A program made the position numbers and the translations under genes. The notes beneath the pieces were generated by a model that had not been told where the DNA came from, did no database searches, and saw only the letters and a list, made by a program, of their open reading frames with translations. A DNA stretch of 64,000 nt, taken from positions 611,001-675,000 of the forward strand of contig NZ_BLAW01000001.1 in assembly GCF_009617895.1 (NCBI RefSeq), read 5' to 3'. This DNA is from Prolixibacter sp. SD074. GTDB taxonomy: Bacteria; Bacteroidota; Bacteroidia; Bacteroidales; Prolixibacteraceae. Positions 50,683-58,375 of this stretch are shown here, one piece after another; within the stretch, counting starts at the first letter, position 1, and every line of letters begins with the position of its first letter.

Positions 50683-51831
50683 ATGGTTCGTAAACTCTTA
50701 TTTCTGGCTTTATCCATTCTACTTTTTTTGTTTGGATGCAAATCGAAAAAACACTCTTCACCTGAAGGGAAATCTACATCTGTATCAACCTCAGTGAAAT
50801 ATGCGCGGGGATTTACCATCGAAGATTTTAAAACGTATAAAAAACTGACGGTGCTCAACCCATGGCAGAAGTCGTCCGGTATCTCCTACAGTTACTATCT
50901 GGTGCCCCGAAATCAAAAGGTCCCGTCATTGCTGAAAGGGAAGAACATTGTGCGGATACCTGTCCGGCGGGTCGTTTGTCTCTCCACAACACAACTTGGA
51001 TTCCTGGAAGCATTAAACGAAACTTCTTCGTTGGTGGGAATTCCCGATATCAATCTCGTTTCCGATTCATCAATAATTCAACGATATCATGATAATAAAT
51101 TATCGGAAGTAGGATATGCGCAGAGCCTGAATTATGAATTGTTACTGAGTTTGAAACCGGATTTGGTGTTAACCTACGGTGTTGACGGAGAGGTAAGCGC
51201 TCAATTAAATAAACTTCACGATTTGGGCGTTCCGGTCATGCTGGTGGGCGAATACCTCGAAAGTACCCCAATGGCGAAATGTGAATGGATAAAGTTCGTA
51301 GGTGCTATCTATGGAAAGCAAGCGGCATCGAAGAAGTGGTTCAACCGGATTGATAGCAGCTACCGTCAAATTAAGGATGAAGTGGCAGATGTGAATTATC
51401 GTCCGAAAATATTAGCTGGTTTACCCTGGAAGGACAGTTGGTGGATGGCCGGAGGAGAATCCAACCTGGCTAACCTGGTTCGCGATGCTGGTGGTGAGTA
51501 TCTTTGGCATGGGAACACCTCCCGCGATGCTTTTGTCGTGTCAATCGAAGATGTTTTCATGAAAGCGAAATCAGCTGATTTCTGGATTAACAGTGGGACG
51601 GCCGCTTCAATCAAAGATTTGCGGTCAGTCGACGGGCGCTTTTCATCTTTGCCACCCGTGAAAAAGCATGCGGTATACAACAATAACGCCCGAACGAGTG
51701 CCGGAGGAGGTAATGATTATTGGGAAAAAGGGGTTGTCCGGCCTGATTTGATTCTGAAAGATTTGGTTACCATCTTTCATTCCGATAAAGTGACCGATGG
51801 GAAATTGTATTTTTACCGGCAATTAAACTAA
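50683..51831 (+). CDS. ABC transporter substrate-binding lipoprotein (BtuF/FepB-like)
   Basis: A 382-residue lipoprotein (LFGC, Cys19). The mature part is a class III, helix-hinge binding protein of the type that carries Fe3+-chelates or cobalamin: RRVVCLSTTQLGFLEAL, LKPDLVLTYGVDGE, the hinge-helix region VGAIYGKQAASKKWF and LAGLPWKDSWWMAGGESNLANLV. It delivers ligand to the FecCD-type permease encoded 3 bp downstream. Cobalamin or a siderophore are the likely ligands; sequence alone does not decide. No TonB receptor is adjacent. Confidence 0.9.
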   Translation: MVRKLLFLALSILLFLFGCKSKKHSSPEGKSTSVSTSVKYARGFTIEDFKTYKKLTVLNPWQKSSGISYSYYLVPRNQKVPSLLKGKNIVRIPVRRVVCLSTTQLGFLEALNETSSLVGIPDINLVSDSSIIQRYHDNKLSEVGYAQSLNYELLLSLKPDLVLTYGVDGEVSAQLNKLHDLGVPVMLVGEYLESTPMAKCEWIKFVGAIYGKQAASKKWFNRIDSSYRQIKDEVADVNYRPKILAGLPWKDSWWMAGGESNLANLVRDAGGEYLWHGNTSRDAFVVSIEDVFMKAKSADFWINSGTAASIKDLRSVDGRFSSLPPVKKHAVYNNNARTSAGGGNDYWEKGVVRPDLILKDLVTIFHSDKVTDGKLYFYRQLN

Positions 51832-51834
51832 CAG

Positions 51835-52896
51835 ATGGATCAAACGGGCCCAGCAAAATCAAAACGAAGTTATCGTCCGGAAGGAAGTCTTTTCCTGCTG
51901 GCTGTTTTGGTTGTCATATTTTTCGTACTTGATCTGTTTATTGGCTCCTATCATATTTCGCTCAGTAATATTTTAAAAGCGCTTTTTGCTCCAGGTCAGG
52001 TCGATTCACAATTGGTGACCATCGTTCGTCAATTCCGTTTGCCTAAAGCGTTAACAGCTTTGTTGGCCGGAGCAGCATTGTCAGTTGCCGGATTGCAAAT
52101 GCAGACTGTCTTCCGCAACCCATTAGCCGGACCCTATGTGTTGGGCATTAGTTCGGGGGCAAGTTTGGGGGTGGCACTTCTGGTGTTAGGCACTGGAAAT
52201 TTATTTGCTGCCGGGGCATTCAACATAATGGGTGCCTGGTCGGTTGCCGGAGCAGCCTGGATTGGAGCAGCTATCATTCTTCTATTGATCCTTGCTGTTT
52301 CAGCTCGTGTAAAAGACATCATGACCATTTTGATATTAGGCATTCTTTTTTCCAGTGCCACATCGGCCATTGTTAATATCATGCAATATTTCAGTAACGA
52401 ATCGATGTTGAAGTCATTTGTGGTCTGGACCATGGGAAGTTTGGGAAGTGTAACCAATGCACAACTTCATGTGCTGTTGCCGGGTGTTTTGTTGGGATTG
52501 TTTTTGGCCATTATTTCTGCCAAGTTACTGGATGCCTTTTTGTTGGGCGAAGATTATGCCCGAAGCATGGGAATGAATGTGCAGTTAGCCCGGGTATTGA
52601 TTTTTATTTCTACCTGTATCCTGGCTGGTAGTATAACCGCATTTTGCGGTCCCATTGGTTTTATTGGCATTGCCGTTCCGCACATCGTCCGGATGGCGTT
52701 GAGAACAGCACGTCACCAACGCTTGATTCCAGGTTCCATTTTGCTTGGTTCGGTTACCATGCTTTTCAGCGATATTATTTCACAACTTCCTGGTTCAGAG
52801 TCAACTTTGCCGATTAATTCAGTTACTGCGTTGCTGGGAATTCCGGTGGTTGTCTGGATTATTTTGCGGAAGAAAACAGTAGGAGCCCTGAGTTGA
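51835..52896 (+). CDS. FecCD-family ABC transporter permease
   Basis: A 353-residue permease with about ten transmembrane helices, of the BtuC/FecCD family. Characteristic segments: IVRQFRLPKALTALLAGAAL, GLQMQTVFRNPLAGPYVLGI, SSGASLG and the cytoplasmic coupling region FCGPIGFIGIAVPHIVRMAL. It starts 3 bp after the binding protein stop and ends 1 bp before the ATPase gene, a tight operon. Confidence 0.95.
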   Translation: MDQTGPAKSKRSYRPEGSLFLLAVLVVIFFVLDLFIGSYHISLSNILKALFAPGQVDSQLVTIVRQFRLPKALTALLAGAALSVAGLQMQTVFRNPLAGPYVLGISSGASLGVALLVLGTGNLFAAGAFNIMGAWSVAGAAWIGAAIILLLILAVSARVKDIMTILILGILFSSATSAIVNIMQYFSNESMLKSFVVWTMGSLGSVTNAQLHVLLPGVLLGLFLAIISAKLLDAFLLGEDYARSMGMNVQLARVLIFISTCILAGSITAFCGPIGFIGIAVPHIVRMALRTARHQRLIPGSILLGSVTMLFSDIISQLPGSESTLPINSVTALLGIPVVVWIILRKKTVGALS

Positions 52897-52897
52897 T

Positions 52898-53902
52898 ATG
52901 AGCGGGGGCACGACCATAAAACTGGATCATGTATCGGTAGGTTACCGCGATTCGCGAGGCAAAGAGCGTATTGTAAAAAGCGGGATTTCGCTAGGCGCTG
53001 AAAAAGGAGAACTCGTTGCTCTTATTGGTGGAAACGGGATTGGTAAAAGTACGTTACTGAGAACGCTTGCCGGATTTCAGCCCCCCCTTAGTGGCGATAT
53101 TTCTGTTTCCGGAAAGTCCATCAGTGCCTACCGGGAAAAGGAATTAGCGACGATGCTCAGCTTTGTTTCAACCGAAATTATCCGCGTCGCGAATCTCAGC
53201 GTTTTCGAGATGGTGGCATTGGGACGGTTTCCGCATACCAACTGGTTTGGCAAATTAACGGAGGAAGATCTGCAGATTGTCAATGAATCCATTCGGATGG
53301 TGGGATTGGACGGTTACCAAACACGGCCCATCAACCAAATTTCCGACGGCGAACGTCAGCGGGGCATGATTGCCCGTACACTGGCCCAGGACACCGATAT
53401 CATTGTTCTCGACGAACCCACCGCTTTTCTGGATGTTCCGAATAAATATGAAATTGTCAGTATACTCCATCATCTGGCACGTGAGAAAAATAAAACCATC
53501 ATTTTTTCCACGCACGATTTGAATATTGCTGTCAGCGAAGTCGATATGATTTGGTTGATGTTACAGGATGATGTGGTTCAGGGGGCGCCGGAAGATCTGA
53601 TTTTGAATGGTCAATTTCCGTTACTGTTCCAAAAGTCCGACCTGACTTTCGATATGGAAAAGGGTGATTTTCGTATCAAACGGCATCTAAAGCAAGCGGT
53701 ACGATTGACCGGAACGGGTTCAGGGTTATTGTGGACACAAAAAGCGTTGGAGAGAAACGGACTGGAAGTAACAAACGGAGCGGATACCAATATTGAAATC
53801 ACCGTCCGGTCAGAACCATCATGTTGGCAGGTCCGGACAACGGACAGTGAAGAGACATTTTATTCGGTTTATCATTTATGCCGTTATTTGCGCGAACTGT
53901 AA
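52898..53902 (+). CDS. ABC transporter ATP-binding protein (FecE/BtuD-like)
   Basis: A 334-residue ATPase. Walker A GGNGIGKST (about 47-55), Q-loop near LSFVSTE, signature ISDGERQRGMIARTLAQ in place of the usual LSGGQ (with ISDGE), Walker B IIVLDEPTAFLD and the H-loop FSTHDLN. The C-terminal 80 residues extend beyond the typical 255-residue FecE domain and form an extra small domain (LWTQKALERNGLEVTNG) of unknown use, possibly regulatory. It completes the binding protein/permease/ATPase operon. Confidence 0.93.
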   Translation: MSGGTTIKLDHVSVGYRDSRGKERIVKSGISLGAEKGELVALIGGNGIGKSTLLRTLAGFQPPLSGDISVSGKSISAYREKELATMLSFVSTEIIRVANLSVFEMVALGRFPHTNWFGKLTEEDLQIVNESIRMVGLDGYQTRPINQISDGERQRGMIARTLAQDTDIIVLDEPTAFLDVPNKYEIVSILHHLAREKNKTIIFSTHDLNIAVSEVDMIWLMLQDDVVQGAPEDLILNGQFPLLFQKSDLTFDMEKGDFRIKRHLKQAVRLTGTGSGLLWTQKALERNGLEVTNGADTNIEITVRSEPSCWQVRTTDSEETFYSVYHLCRYLREL

Positions 53903-53907
53903 TTTGT

Positions 53908-54555
53908 TCACTTCTGCGCCAGTAAAGGGGCCGTAGCTTCCAGGGGTTGGTCCTGCTGCATGTTAGACGCGTGCTCCATTAGTAAAAGAACTCCTTGCTT
54001 TTCCCACCGGAGGCGCAAATACTCCAATTGTCTTAAATCCATTGCATAATAAGCGCCTTGCTGGAAATCGACCTTCTCGAAAGGAACATTCGTTTCTTCG
54101 TTAAGAGCCATTGTCCAGTTACGGGTTAGATGCTTGAGGAAGTCAGATCGACGGAACATCGTTTGCAATGTTCCGTCATCGTAGCAACGGCGTATGTCGA
54201 TGAACCTTACTTCATCCGGCTGCGGGCTGTATCCGTATTCCATCCGTATGAAAGAAGCCATCAGCAATTGCTGATCATCGATGAAATATGACTGCTTCAT
54301 CATGCCTCCTTCTTCAGAGCTGGACTCCTCGAGGAGGAACAGTTTATCGTGGTAATACCAGGCAGTTATGTAACCTTCGGTACCTCCAATCAGCCAGTGC
54401 TTGACCAGTTGCTGGGTAGCAGGGCTGTTTTTAAGGGATGTCTCGATTTTGATCAGCTTTTCGGGGGAAGAATAGTCATCCACAATACCTGCTCCCCCGG
54501 GGGAAGCAAAAAGAAATATAAAAATCATTATCCCGGATATGGCTCTTTTTTTCAT
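53908..54555 (-). CDS. Secreted protein of unknown function
   Basis: A 215-residue protein with a signal peptide (about 1-22, ending GGAG). The mature part is mixed alpha/beta, rich in aromatic residues (EGYITAWYYHDKLFLLEESS, FIRMEYGYSPQPDEVRFIDI). I recognise no family. It is convergent with the ABC transporter operon (5-bp gap) and its upstream side faces a long non-coding region. Confidence 0.6.
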   Translation of the reverse strand: MKKRAISGIMIFIFLFASPGGAGIVDDYSSPEKLIKIETSLKNSPATQQLVKHWLIGGTEGYITAWYYHDKLFLLEESSSEEGGMMKQSYFIDDQQLLMASFIRMEYGYSPQPDEVRFIDIRRCYDDGTLQTMFRRSDFLKHLTRNWTMALNEETNVPFEKVDFQQGAYYAMDLRQLEYLRLRWEKQGVLLLMEHASNMQQDQPLEATAPLLAQK

Positions 54556-55000
54556 AATGGGGTTTTAAAAGATGCCCGTTAGAATGATTAGCGTAGTTAA
54601 TAATAGCCACTTAGTTTTCTTAGGTTTCGAAAAAGTTACGGCTAAAGGGGGGGACAATGCCAGGAATTGGATTAACAGTTATTAACTATTTTGGCTGTTT
54701 TTTGTAAATAAATTGTTTAATAATAAGGAAATCAGCGAATAATGAAGGGGTAAATTGTTCATTACTTTTTGGAGTTGGAAGAAGAATATTGCATTATTAT
54801 GTCAATAAATTTACTCGGATTGAAACGTCGCTGTTCAATACTGGTTTTCGTTGTGCAATAAGTGAAAAGTAACAGATAGTGTAATGGCGTCCCTTTTCTA
54901 TCTGTTTTCATCATCTAATAGAAATATGTTCATATAATAGGCATAACTTTTTAAAATTCTTGTACAGTTCATACTATGTTCCTATCTTACTATTGGCGTG
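54556..55000. other. AT-rich intergenic region, possible small RNA
   Basis: About 445 bp without a gene. It is AT-rich with short T-runs. The terminator at 55001-55042 follows it on the plus strand with no plus-strand gene before it, so a non-coding transcript ending there is possible. No known RNA family was recognised. Confidence 0.35.
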
Positions 55001-55042
55001 AAAAGGGGAAGCTACCTGTTATTTAGGTAAGCTTTCCTTTTT
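55001..55042 (+). terminator. Intrinsic terminator without an upstream gene
   Basis: AAAAGGGGAAGCTACCT pairs with AGGTAAGCTTTCCTTTT (small bulge and mismatch), followed by further T residues. Confidence 0.75.
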
Positions 55043-55080
55043 GTGTTTATATGAAGTGATATTTAAAAAATTAATCGACC

Positions 55081-55239
55081 ATGAAGATTCAACGGGCAAC
55101 TCCACGTGAACTATTGTTTTTTCTGGCAGGTGTGCTGATTGTATTTCTGCTGGTTGTTGCGTGGGAATGGAACGACATCAAGGATGTTGTATCCGTAAAA
55201 AGGGCCACAGATATTGAAAATATTCATTTTAGAGAATAA
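55081..55239 (+). CDS. Small single-helix membrane protein
   Basis: A 52-residue frame starting MKIQRATPRE, with one transmembrane helix (about 11-28, LLFFLAGVLIVFLLVVAW) and a charged tail (EWNDIKDVVSVKRATDIENI). The charge layout and the terminator just upstream make it a plausible real gene that encodes a small inner-membrane protein. No family recognised. Confidence 0.5.
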   Translation: MKIQRATPRELLFFLAGVLIVFLLVVAWEWNDIKDVVSVKRATDIENIHFRE

Positions 55240-55277
55240 CAGGGGTCGGGGAATTAGAATCGGCTGTAGATGAAAAA

Positions 55278-55309
55278 TTTGTTCTTATCGCAAACAATCC
55301 TTATTTTCC
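55278..55309 (+). promoter_or_regulatory. Candidate promoter of the lipid kinase operon
   Basis: TTTG at 55278-55281 and TATTTTCC at 55302-55309 are 20 bp apart, the Bacteroidota -33/-7 spacing; the -7 box matches TAnnTTTG at six of eight positions. Confidence 0.4.
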
Positions 55310-55359
55310 CTTTATAATCGATAGATGTAGTGTTATCAGAGATCATTGAACCTGGCTGA

Positions 55360-56256
55360 ATGGGAAAAATTCTGTTTGTCATAAATCCTGTTTCCGGAGG
55401 CATTGATAAGGATGAAGCCGTCCTCCGGATTCACTGGCTCGCGGTGAGAGAGAAATTTGATTTCAAATTTCGATATACGACCGGGGTGAATGATGATGAA
55501 GCTTTGCGTCATGAAATCGATTGGTACCGTCCTGACAGGGCGGTTGCATGTGGCGGGGACGGTACTGTTTTGCTGGTAGCCCGAAACCTGCTCAATGAAG
55601 AGATCCCGATAGGCATTTTGCCGTTGGGATCGGCCAATGGTTTGGCAACCGAACTGGCTATTCCAGGTACTTTGCCCGAAGCAGTAGAGTTGGCAGTTAA
55701 TGGACAGACTTCACGGCCAATTGATTTGCTTCGATTTAACCATAAATATCTGGGGATACATTTGGGAGACATTGGTGTCAATGCGTTGATTGTGAAAAAC
55801 TATGCCAAATCGGGCGATAGGCGAATGGTTGGTTACGCCAGGCATCTGTTTCGCGCATTTCAGGAAAGTGAACTGATGCGGTATACCATCAAAACGCCCG
55901 AAGGTGAGTATCAAAAAGAAGGTTACATGTTGGCTTTTGCCAATGCCCGTAAATTTGGGACCGGCATTTATCTCTCACGGAATGGCTCCATGTCGGACGG
56001 TCTTTTCGAAATATGCAATTTTCGGAAAATAGAGCCCGAGGACTTGATCAATTTGGGGCTGAGCAAGTTCGAACTGTTTCTCGACGAAGAGATGTATTCC
56101 GATGTTATTAGCTGCAAGGAGGCTGAGATTACCATCGACCGGAAAGTTGATTTTCAGATTGACGGTGAATACATTGGCAAATTGGATCATCTGACAATAT
56201 CGATGGTTGAATCGGCTGTAAAGATCATTGTGGCAGGAGGTGAAGATGAGGAATAA
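55360..56256 (+). CDS. Diacylglycerol/lipid kinase (DagK/YegS-like)
   Basis: A 298-residue soluble lipid kinase. The DAGK catalytic domain shows NPVSGG (about 9-14), the nucleotide-binding ACGGDGTVLLVARNLL (about 63-78), LPLGSANGLATELAIP and the C-terminal beta-sandwich with QIDGEYIGKLDHLTI. It phosphorylates diacylglycerol or a similar lipid with ATP, giving phosphatidate. It overlaps by 11 bp the gene for an App1-type phosphatase, which is predicted to catalyse the reverse step. Confidence 0.9.
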   Translation: MGKILFVINPVSGGIDKDEAVLRIHWLAVREKFDFKFRYTTGVNDDEALRHEIDWYRPDRAVACGGDGTVLLVARNLLNEEIPIGILPLGSANGLATELAIPGTLPEAVELAVNGQTSRPIDLLRFNHKYLGIHLGDIGVNALIVKNYAKSGDRRMVGYARHLFRAFQESELMRYTIKTPEGEYQKEGYMLAFANARKFGTGIYLSRNGSMSDGLFEICNFRKIEPEDLINLGLSKFELFLDEEMYSDVISCKEAEITIDRKVDFQIDGEYIGKLDHLTISMVESAVKIIVAGGEDEE

Positions 56257-57190
56257 GAAACCGTTATTGCTTAGTTTTCATGCCATTTCAAACGGCAGTA
56301 CAACATTGGTTTTCGGGCAGTTGATTTATACCCGTTACCGGAAATTTTCATTCACGGATTATTCCCGGATGGAAACCTTCCGGCGATTATCCGCTTTGTA
56401 TCTGGCCAGCCGATGTCGGAATTGCCGGGTCGAGTTGATTTTTGACTCTGCCGCCATCGAAATGAAAACAGACGGGAACGGTCTTTTTTTCGGTAAGCGA
56501 AATTTTAAGAAAACACCGGTTTGCTTAAAGAAAGTTCGCATTTTCGGAAATAAGGAAGTACACATCCCGGAAAATTTGTATACCCGGCAGGTCCGTCATC
56601 TGGATGCACATACGCTGGTCATTTCAGATATCGATGATACGTTACTCCATTCGTTTATTTCGAAAAAGCTTCTGAAATTTAAAACCTTAATGTTGACCCG
56701 TGTTGAAAAGCGGAAAACCGTTGATAACATGGTCCGGTTGGTGAACCGTTTACACGAAGATGGGGCAGCACTGTTTTACTTATCGAACAGCGAACAAAAC
56801 CTTTACCCGTTGATTTACCGTTTCCTTCGCCAGAATAACTTACCGCCCGGGCCGGTCTTTCTGAAACACTTCCGGAAAATGCGCCATGTATTAACCGGAA
56901 GAAAGCTTCCACGTAAGGATTTACATAAGCTGAAAATTCTCGAAGAAATTATTATGCTTTTCCCGGCTAAAAATTTTGTGTTGGTCGGAGATAATACACA
57001 AAATGACCTGAGTATTTATATGCAGGCTGCTACTGATTATCCTAAGCAGATTGTCGAAATTGTGATTCGCCGGGTTGTGGAGAGTGAACAAAATCAGCTG
57101 ATTGTTGATGAAGTCACGGAGGAATTAAGGTCACGGGGAATCGGTTTACATTATGCCGATAGTTTTCCTGAGAACTTACTGCTGCAGTAG
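56246..57190 (+). CDS. App1-type (DUF2183) phosphatidate phosphatase-like HAD protein
   Basis: A 314-residue protein; an N-terminal beta-rich domain (about 1-120) precedes a HAD/LNS2-like phosphatase domain with DxDxT as SDIDDTLLHSF (about 128-138), motif II in FYLSNSEQN, and motif IV VLVGDNTQNDLSIY. App1/DUF2183 proteins are phosphatidate phosphatases in yeast and are widespread in bacteria. The ATG at 56246 has an unusually good Shine-Dalgarno (GGAGGTGAAG) inside the end of the kinase gene; the longer TTG start at 56228 is less likely. The 11-bp overlap implies translational coupling. Confidence 0.85.
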   Translation: MRNKKPLLLSFHAISNGSTTLVFGQLIYTRYRKFSFTDYSRMETFRRLSALYLASRCRNCRVELIFDSAAIEMKTDGNGLFFGKRNFKKTPVCLKKVRIFGNKEVHIPENLYTRQVRHLDAHTLVISDIDDTLLHSFISKKLLKFKTLMLTRVEKRKTVDNMVRLVNRLHEDGAALFYLSNSEQNLYPLIYRFLRQNNLPPGPVFLKHFRKMRHVLTGRKLPRKDLHKLKILEEIIMLFPAKNFVLVGDNTQNDLSIYMQAATDYPKQIVEIVIRRVVESEQNQLIVDEVTEELRSRGIGLHYADSFPENLLLQ

Positions 57191-57328
57191 TCTGCCTCTT
57201 CAATGAAATGCATTAATTTCCTATCTTTCACCGGCCATAGTAAAATGGTAACCTTAACAGGAAACTAAACCTGCACCACCTGGGCCATAAGGACTTTTTG
57301 GTAATATGGTGCAAAACTCTATACGGGT

Positions 57329-58375
57329 ATGCGCAAGTTATTTCTTTTGCTTTTGCTGACGAGTCTCATTTCAGGTTGTGAAAGGGGAGAGGAGTTTTCT
57401 TTTGAGTGGGCACCCGGTGCATTTACGGTGGACCCGGATGCTTCACCCGGGGCGAAGCAATTATTGCAATTGCTGTACGATGTTAGTGGAAAATATACTT
57501 TAACGGGGCAGCATAATCAACCGGTTTTTATTTCAGGACGAACCGAAGAGGCGAAACAGCTGACCGGCTATTATCCGGCTGTTTGGGGACAGGAATTTGG
57601 TCAAAGCCTGGCCAATTCGCTCGATGGCATTAATTTCAGACAGCGGAATATGGAAGAAGCGGTTCGCAAATATCATCAGGGATTTGTAATCACCCTGATG
57701 TGGCATGCCATCCGCCCGATTGATGATGAGCCGGGAACCTTCGACGACAATGTGATGGCCAGGTTGACCGGGGCGCAATGGAACAAGCTGCTCACGCCCG
57801 GAACACGTCTTCATAAACGTTGGTGCAATCAGGTTGATGTGATTGCCGGTTATCTGGCCGAACTGCGCGATGCCGGCGTACCTGTTTTGTGGCGCCCCTA
57901 TCATGAACCAAATGGTGATTGGTTTTGGTGGTGTGGCAATCCGGACCGGTACAAAAAGCTCTACAGGATGTTGTTCGACCGCTTCGTTAATCTTCATCAC
58001 CTAAATAACCTTATCTGGGTTTTCAATGGAACAGAAATCCGGAATAACATAAAGCCTTATTCTGATTTTTATCCGGGTGACGACGTGGTAGATGTATTGG
58101 CAACGGACGTATACAGCGAAAATTTCCAGCGCTCCGATTATCAGGATTTACTGACGCTGGCCAATGGAAAACCAATTGGTTTGGGCGAAGTGGGAAAATT
58201 GCCACCACCTGATACGCTGGCAAATCAGCCGGAATATTGTTGGTTTATGTGCTGGAGTGGTTACCTGGCGGAAAAGAACAGTACGACTGATATCGAAGCT
58301 GTTTACGGTGCCCCCAACACACTCATACTAGACGAATGGAAGGAATTTGTTCGCGAACATATTCTACCGAATTAA
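57329..58375 (+). CDS. GH26 beta-mannanase-like lipoprotein
   Basis: A 348-residue lipoprotein (ISGC, Cys17). The GH26 TIM barrel is complete, with acid/base Glu193 in WRPYHEPNGDWFWW and nucleophile Glu287 in GLGEVGK; GKYTLTGQHNQP and LMWHAIRPID are also typical. GH26 enzymes cleave beta-1,4-mannan and related polymers; the lipid anchor suggests a surface or periplasmic role. There is no SusC/SusD pair, so it is not in a polysaccharide utilisation locus here. Its stop codon overlaps the convergent recQ stop by 4 bp. Confidence 0.92.
   Translation: MRKLFLLLLLTSLISGCERGEEFSFEWAPGAFTVDPDASPGAKQLLQLLYDVSGKYTLTGQHNQPVFISGRTEEAKQLTGYYPAVWGQEFGQSLANSLDGINFRQRNMEEAVRKYHQGFVITLMWHAIRPIDDEPGTFDDNVMARLTGAQWNKLLTPGTRLHKRWCNQVDVIAGYLAELRDAGVPVLWRPYHEPNGDWFWWCGNPDRYKKLYRMLFDRFVNLHHLNNLIWVFNGTEIRNNIKPYSDFYPGDDVVDVLATDVYSENFQRSDYQDLLTLANGKPIGLGEVGKLPPPDTLANQPEYCWFMCWSGYLAEKNSTTDIEAVYGAPNTLILDEWKEFVREHILPN

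Noticed and set aside
57329-58375. Polysaccharide utilisation locus around the GH26 gene
   Set aside because: No SusC/SusD, sensor or further glycosidase genes are adjacent.
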